The notes below the pieces were generated by a model. The model was not told where the DNA came from. It searched no databases and was given only the letters and a program-made list of their open reading frames with translations. DNA of 64,000 nucleotides, taken from assembly GCF_000067165.1 (NCBI RefSeq), contig NC_010162.1, positions 1,922,001-1,986,000 on the forward strand, in the 5' to 3' direction. Both the position numbers and the translations under genes were made by a program. Below are positions 59,415 to 64,000 of this stretch, piece after piece. Numbering within the stretch: the stretch's first letter is position 1; each line of letters begins with the position of its first letter. The stretch is from Sorangium cellulosum So ce56 (GTDB lineage: Bacteria > Myxococcota_A > Polyangia > Polyangiales > Polyangiaceae).

Positions 59415-61730
59415 ATGCAACCTTTCACGCTGCCCGACTTCTACATGCCGCATCCGGCGCGCCTCAATCCGCACCTCGAAGGTGCGCGCGCGCATACCAA
59501 GGCCTGGTCTTACGAGATGGGTATCCTGGAGGAGAACCCGAAGGAAAAACCCATCTGGACCGAGAGCGACCTCGACGCGCACGACTACGCGCTGCTCTGC
59601 GCGTACACCCACCCCGACGCGCCCGCGCCCGAGCTCAATCTGATCACGGATTGGTATGTCTGGGTGTTCTTCTTCGACGACCATTTCCTCGAGATTTACA
59701 AGCGCACCAAGGACATGCGCGGCGCCAAGGCGTACCTCGACCGCCTGCCGCTCTTCATGCCCGTCGTGCCCACGGGGACGCCGCCGGAGCCGACGAACGT
59801 CGTCGAGCGCGCGCTCGCGGACCTCTGGGCGCGGACCGTCCCGCTCACCTCGGTGCACTGGCGCGAGCGCTTCCTCGAGGCGACGAAGAACCTGATGCTC
59901 GAATGCATGTGGGAGCTCGCCAATATCCAGGAGAACCGCGTCGCGAACCCGGTCGAATACATCGAGATGCGCCGCAAGGTCGGCGGCGCGCCCTGGTCCG
60001 CGGGCCTCGTCGAGATCGCCGTGGGCGCCGAGGTCCCGGCCGCCGTCGCCGCGACGCGCCCTCTCGAGGTCCTGCGCGACACGTTCTCGGACGGCGTCCA
60101 CCTGCGCAATGACCTGTTCTCGTACCAGCGGGAGGTCGAGGTCGAAGGGGAGAACGCCAACTGCGTGCTCGTCCTCGAGCGTTTCCTCGGCGTCCCCACG
60201 CAAAAGGCGGCCGATCTCACGAACGAGATCCTGACGTCGCGGCTCCAGCAATTCGAGAACACGGCGCTCGTCGAGGTGCCGGCGCTCTGCGTCGAGTACG
60301 GGCTGACGCCGGCGCAGGCCCTCGACGTCGCCAGGTACGTGAAGGGGCTGCAGGATTGGCAGTCTGGCGGCCACGAATGGCACATGCGGTCGAGCCGCTA
60401 CATGAACGAAAACGCCGACAAATCCGCGGACGTCCCCGATTTCCCCGGGACGCCGACGGGGCTCGGCACCTCGGCGTTCCGGATCAGGCTCACGCCCGCC
60501 GCCCTCGGTTTGCAGCGGATCAAGACCCTCACCCACCCCCCGTTCCAGCCTGTGGGCAGGATGCCGCTCCCGAAGATCTCCATGCCGTTCAAGCTCCGCT
60601 TGAGCCCGCATCTGTCCGCGGCGCGCCGGAGCACCCTCGAGTGGGCCCGGAGGTTCGCGATGCTCGACGTGGTGCCGGGCGTCTTCGGGTCCGGGATCTG
60701 GGACGAGCGCAGGTTCATCGGCTTCGATTTCCCCATCTGCGCCGCGGGCATTCACCCGGACGCGTCCCCGCACGAGCTCGACCTGAGCTCGGCCTGGCTG
60801 ACGTGGGGGACGTACGGAGACGATTATTTCCCGCGCGTGTTCGGCGCGACGCGGGACATGGCGGGCGCGAAGCGGTTCAACGCCCGGCTCTCGATGTTCA
60901 TGCCCCTCGACTGCGCGGGCGCCCCGGTGCCCGAGAACCCGGTGGAGAGCGGCCTCTTGGATCTCTGGATCCGCACGGCCTCCCCCATGTCGATGAGCTC
61001 GCGGCAATCGCTCCGCCGCAGCGTCGAGACCATGACCGGGAGCTGGCTCTGGGAGCTCCTGAACCAGACCCAGAACCGGATCCCGGATCCGGTCGATTAC
61101 GTCGAGATGCGCCGCAAGACGTTCGGCGCCGATCTCACGATGAGCCTGTCCAAGCTCACGCTGGGCGATGTGGTCCCGGCCCCCATCTTCCGCACGCGGA
61201 CGATGCGAGGGCTCGACAACACAACGGCCGACGTGGGCGGGTGGATCAACGATCTCTATTCGTACCGCAAGGAGATCGAGTTCGAGGGCGAGCTCAGCAA
61301 TTTCGTGCTGGTCGCCGAGCGGTTCCTCGAATGCGACGCGCAGCGGGCCAAGGAGGTCGTCAATGACCTGATCACGGCGCGCGTGCTGGAGTTCGAGCAC
61401 ATCGTCGCGACCGAGCTGCCCCGCATCCTCGACGAATTCGAGCTCGACAAGGCGGCCCGCGAGGCCGTGCTCGGGTACGTCGAGAAGCAGCGATTGTACA
61501 TGGCTGGCGTCCTCCACTGGCACGTCGTGACGAGCCGGTACGTGGACGCGGAGCTCGAGCGCCAGCCGATCGAACGGGCGATCGACGGCGCGCGTGGGTT
61601 TGGCGCCTCTGCGGCGCGTATCAGCAGCTTCTTCGGCGCCGGAAGAGCCGGCGCCGGGGCTCCTGCTGCGAAGGCGGATCTTTCAATGGGTACGGCGCGG
61701 TCCGTGCCGGTGAAGCAGGGGCGGTCCTAG
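59415..61730 (+). CDS. geoA: Geosmin synthase (bifunctional germacradienol/geosmin synthase)
   Basis: A 771-residue protein of two class I terpene-cyclase domains. The N-terminal domain has the metal motif DDHFLE (about 86-91) and NSE motif NDLFSYQREVE (about 231); it makes germacradienol from farnesyl diphosphate. The C-terminal domain has DDYFP (about 469) and NDLYSYRKEIE (about 611) and turns germacradienol into geosmin with loss of acetone. The linker FRIRLTPAALGLQRIKTL and the QPFTLPDFYMPHPARLNPH start are family hallmarks. A Gly/Ala-rich tail of about 35 residues after ARISSF is extra compared with the usual length of about 725. Two encapsulin-like genes follow, the first after 21 bp, so the enzyme is a likely encapsulated cargo. 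Confidence 0.95.
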   Translation: MQPFTLPDFYMPHPARLNPHLEGARAHTKAWSYEMGILEENPKEKPIWTESDLDAHDYALLCAYTHPDAPAPELNLITDWYVWVFFFDDHFLEIYKRTKDMRGAKAYLDRLPLFMPVVPTGTPPEPTNVVERALADLWARTVPLTSVHWRERFLEATKNLMLECMWELANIQENRVANPVEYIEMRRKVGGAPWSAGLVEIAVGAEVPAAVAATRPLEVLRDTFSDGVHLRNDLFSYQREVEVEGENANCVLVLERFLGVPTQKAADLTNEILTSRLQQFENTALVEVPALCVEYGLTPAQALDVARYVKGLQDWQSGGHEWHMRSSRYMNENADKSADVPDFPGTPTGLGTSAFRIRLTPAALGLQRIKTLTHPPFQPVGRMPLPKISMPFKLRLSPHLSAARRSTLEWARRFAMLDVVPGVFGSGIWDERRFIGFDFPICAAGIHPDASPHELDLSSAWLTWGTYGDDYFPRVFGATRDMAGAKRFNARLSMFMPLDCAGAPVPENPVESGLLDLWIRTASPMSMSSRQSLRRSVETMTGSWLWELLNQTQNRIPDPVDYVEMRRKTFGADLTMSLSKLTLGDVVPAPIFRTRTMRGLDNTTADVGGWINDLYSYRKEIEFEGELSNFVLVAERFLECDAQRAKEVVNDLITARVLEFEHIVATELPRILDEFELDKAAREAVLGYVEKQRLYMAGVLHWHVVTSRYVDAELERQPIERAIDGARGFGASAARISSFFGAGRAGAGAPAAKADLSMGTARSVPVKQGRS

Positions 61731-61751
61731 CCGTCCGGGAGAGAGGGACTC

Positions 61752-63158
61752 ATGTCTATCACAGGGAATCTGGGTTCGATCGATCAGCACCAGACCAGCC
61801 TCGCGACGGCGGCCGCGCGGCAGCTCGCGACGACGACCAAGTCGGCGCCGCAGATGCAGGGCATCTCGTCGCGGTGGCTGGTCAAGCTCCTGCCGTGGGT
61901 GCACGTCAACGGCGTGTACCGCGTGAACCGCCGCCTGAGCTATGCGGTGGGCGACGGGCGGGTGACGTTCACGAACACCGGCGCGAAGATCCATGTCATC
62001 CCGCAGGAGCTCTGCGAGCTGCCGCTCCTCCGCGGTTACGAGGACGTCGAGGTCCTCACCGCGCTGGCGAACCGCTTCGTGCAGCGTGAATACAAGCCCG
62101 GCGACGTCATCACCGAGCGCGGCAAGGAGGCCGATCACATCTGCCTCATCGCGCACGGCAAGGTCAACAAGATCGGCGCGGGCAAGTACGGCGATGAGAC
62201 GGTGCTCGCGGTCCTCGCGGACGGCGACCATTACAGCTACCAGGCGCTCCTGGAGACGCAGGATTACTGGACGTTCACGGCCAAGGCCGTCACGGCGGTC
62301 ACGGTGCTGACGCTCCAGCAGAACGTCTTCGATGAGCTCGTCGCCCAGCACCCGTCGCTGAAGAAGCACCTCGAGAGCTTCAAGGCGCTCGCCGCGAAGA
62401 AGCAGGACAACACGGGCGAGGCGGCGATCGAGATCGCGGCGGGCCACTCCGGCGAGCCCGTCCTCCCCGGCACGTTCGTCGATTACGAGACCTCGCCCCG
62501 CGAGTACGAGCTCAGCGTGGCGCAGACCGTGCTCCACATCCACACGCGCGTCGCGGATCTGTTCAACGAGCCGATGAACCAGACGGAGCAGCAGCTGCGC
62601 CTGACCATCGAGGCCCTGAAGGAGACCCAGGAGCACGAGCTCATCAACAACCGCGAGTTCGGCCTCCTGCACAACGCCGACCTGAAGCAGCGCATCCACA
62701 CCCACAGCGGCCCGCCGACGCCGGACGACATGGACGAGCTCCTCGCCACGGTCTGGAGGGAGCCGTCGTTCTTCCTCGCGCCCCCGCGGGCCATCGCGGC
62801 GTTCGGGCAGGAGTGCAGCCGCGTCGGCGTCTATCCGCAGAGCATCGAGGTGAACGGCCACCGCGTCCCGGCGTGGCGCGGCGTGCCGATCTTCCCCTGC
62901 AACAAGATCCCGGTCTCGGAGACGCGGACGACCTCGATCCTGCTCGTGCGCGCGGGCGAGAAGAACCAGGGCGTCATCGGCCTGCACCACGCCGGCATTC
63001 CGGACGAGGTCGAGCCGAGCCTCAACGTGCGCTTCATGGGGATCAACGACAAGGCCATCATGTCGTACCTCGTCAGCCTCTATTACTCGACGGCCGTGCT
63101 GGTCCCCGACGCGCTCGGCGTCCTGGAGAGCGTCGAGATCGGACGCGCCCACGAATGA
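61752..63158 (+). CDS. Family 2B encapsulin-like shell protein with cNMP-binding-like domain, copy 1
   Basis: A 468-residue protein without signal peptide. An N-terminal arm (TTTKSAPQMQGISSRWL) and HK97-type first part (RVNRRLSYAVGDGRVTFTNTGAKI) are interrupted at about 105-215 by a cyclic-nucleotide-binding-like domain (EYKPGDVITERGKEADHICL, VLADGDHYSYQALLE). The shell fold then resumes: FVDYETSPREYELSVAQTVLHIHTRV, RAIAAFGQECSRVGVYP, RGVPIFPCNKIPVSE and the C-terminal MSYLVSLYYSTAVLVPDALGVLE. This layout is that of family 2B encapsulins, which form icosahedral protein compartments around terpene cyclases and other enzymes. It starts 21 bp after the geosmin synthase gene with GAGAGAGGGACTC in front. 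Confidence 0.88.
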   Translation: MSITGNLGSIDQHQTSLATAAARQLATTTKSAPQMQGISSRWLVKLLPWVHVNGVYRVNRRLSYAVGDGRVTFTNTGAKIHVIPQELCELPLLRGYEDVEVLTALANRFVQREYKPGDVITERGKEADHICLIAHGKVNKIGAGKYGDETVLAVLADGDHYSYQALLETQDYWTFTAKAVTAVTVLTLQQNVFDELVAQHPSLKKHLESFKALAAKKQDNTGEAAIEIAAGHSGEPVLPGTFVDYETSPREYELSVAQTVLHIHTRVADLFNEPMNQTEQQLRLTIEALKETQEHELINNREFGLLHNADLKQRIHTHSGPPTPDDMDELLATVWREPSFFLAPPRAIAAFGQECSRVGVYPQSIEVNGHRVPAWRGVPIFPCNKIPVSETRTTSILLVRAGEKNQGVIGLHHAGIPDEVEPSLNVRFMGINDKAIMSYLVSLYYSTAVLVPDALGVLESVEIGRAHE

Positions 63159-63254
63159 GCCGCGAGCGGTAGGCGCTCCGCGTGTGCCCCGTGCAAACGC
63201 GGGGGATACGCGGAGCGCTCTGCTCTCCGAAGCCCGCAGAAGGAAAGGTACATC

Positions 63255-64000
63255 ATGGCAAACGCCGAAAACCCTGGGATCGGGAACGATGGTGAGCGTT
63301 CGAGCCTCGGGACGCTGGGGGCGCGAAAGCTCGCGACGACGACCAAGTCGCATCCGCAGATGCAGGGGATCACGTCCCGGTGGCTCCTGCGGGTCTTGCC
63401 CTGGATCGAGGTCACGGGCGGCACGTATCGCGTGAACCGCCGCCTGAGTTATGCCGTCGGCGACGGGCGGTTGAGCTTCGGCAACGTCGGGGCGAAGGTG
63501 CAGGTGATCCCGCAGGAGCTCCGCGAATTGCCGCTCTTGCAAGGCTTCTCGGACGACGCCGTGCTCGACACCCTGGCGAGCCGGTTCATCCAGCGGGAGT
63601 ACAAGCCCGGCGCGCTGATCGCCGAGCGAGGAAAGCCAGCGGAGACGATCTTCCTGCTCGCGCACGGAAAGGCCCAGAAGCTCGGCGCAGGCAAGTACGG
63701 CGCCGACACGATCCTCGACGTCCTCGCGGACGGGGACCATTTCGGGGATCAGTCCGTCATCGAATCGAACGACGCATGGACCTATTCGGTCAGGGCCGTC
63801 ACGCCGTGCATCGTGCTCGAGCTCCCGCAGCGCGCCTTCGAGGAGCTGATCTCGCGATCCCCGGCGCTGCACGCGCACGTCGAGTCGCTCAAGGAGCGGC
63901 TGAAGAAGCCGCAGGACAAGCTCGGACAGGCGGCGATCGCCCTCACCGCCGGTCACAAGGGCGAGCACACGCTCCCGAGGGCGTTCGTCGATTACGAGAC
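63255..64000 (+). CDS. Family 2B encapsulin-like shell protein, copy 2 (3' partial)
   Basis: The first 248 codons of a paralogue of the preceding gene; the end lies outside the window. ATG 63255 follows AGGAAAGG. Translation gives the same arm (LATTTKSHPQMQGI), the RVNRRLSYAVGDGRLSFGNV segment, a cNMP-like domain (EYKPGALIAERGKPAETIFL, VLADGDHFGDQSVIE) and the re-entry of the shell fold at FVDYET. The start region is also very similar in DNA (the stretch CTCGCGACGACGACCAAGTC is shared), but the cNMP-like domain has diverged. Two adjacent shell genes suggest a mixed or alternative shell. Confidence 0.88.
   Translation, partial: MANAENPGIGNDGERSSLGTLGARKLATTTKSHPQMQGITSRWLLRVLPWIEVTGGTYRVNRRLSYAVGDGRLSFGNVGAKVQVIPQELRELPLLQGFSDDAVLDTLASRFIQREYKPGALIAERGKPAETIFLLAHGKAQKLGAGKYGADTILDVLADGDHFGDQSVIESNDAWTYSVRAVTPCIVLELPQRAFEELISRSPALHAHVESLKERLKKPQDKLGQAAIALTAGHKGEHTLPRAFVDYE

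Noticed and set aside
61683..63968. Open frame of about 761 codons on the minus strand, opposite the encapsulin-like genes
   Set aside because: Shadow frame; the plus-strand proteins are paralogues of each other with conserved motifs.
1..64000. tRNA, rRNA or replication origin genes
   Set aside because: No cloverleaf, rRNA segment or DnaA-box cluster was recognised by eye; weak tRNA genes could be missed.

Overview
The window is a 64 kb piece of a very GC-rich genome with short intergenic gaps, frequent GTG starts, many lipoproteins with Gly/Ala/Ser-rich or Cys-rich mature ends, a Hanks-type Ser/Thr kinase, a kinase-AAA-TPR-GAF-sigma54 regulator, several STAS-domain sensors and a geosmin synthase. 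Together these point to a myxobacterium of the Sorangium/Polyangium type. That assignment is inference from gene content; no rRNA, tRNA or CRISPR array was seen.

Layout, left to right. (1) 1-5632: one tightly overlapping operon with a CheA-like histidine kinase (5' end outside the window), a lone receiver, a YfiR-like periplasmic protein, a TonB-dependent receptor and a small lipoprotein. (2) 5633-10070: a duplicated module of sugar-type periplasmic binding lipoprotein plus PAS-PAS-STAS protein, with the C-terminal fossil of a third binding protein at its left edge. (3) 10200-19440: ArsR/AHSA1 pair; Ser/Thr kinase, TPR protein and lipoprotein operon; divergent AraC regulator and SDR; Cys-rich lipoprotein; trehalose-phosphatase. 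(4) 19833-26958: MFS transporter with an NMT1-type binding lipoprotein, divergent two-component pair, an M19-type dipeptidase with a Cys-rich insertion, and a lipoprotein. (5) 26959-27478: a gene graveyard with a fossil of the NMT1-type gene, palindromes and a degenerate dispersed repeat. (6) 27479-33060: RND efflux operon and its divergent LysR regulator. (7) 33086-42286: a LacI-like sensor fused to STAS, secreted lipoproteins, a TPR protein and a delta-60-repeat lipoprotein. (8) 42479-44667: a two-gene ATPase/HNH module resembling Septu (PtuAB) anti-phage defence. (9) 44671-54894: the giant sigma54 regulator, small lipoproteins, the second LacI-like/STAS protein and an M28 peptidase. (10) 55202-58886: NrfHA ammonia-forming nitrite reductase and an MFS transporter. 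(11) 59415-64000: geosmin synthase followed by two tandem genes that look like family 2B encapsulin shell proteins, each with an inserted cyclic-nucleotide-binding-like domain; the second runs off the window.

The most interesting system is the last one: a terpene cyclase that may work inside a protein nanocompartment built from one or two shell paralogues. Other points worth a second look are the two HTH-less LacI-like/STAS fusions, the Septu-like pair with an AT-rich internal patch, helically phased direct repeats in front of two regulators, a dispersed hairpin repeat present three times, and gene fossils that record lost paralogues. Functions are assigned from recognisable motifs only; no database search was possible.
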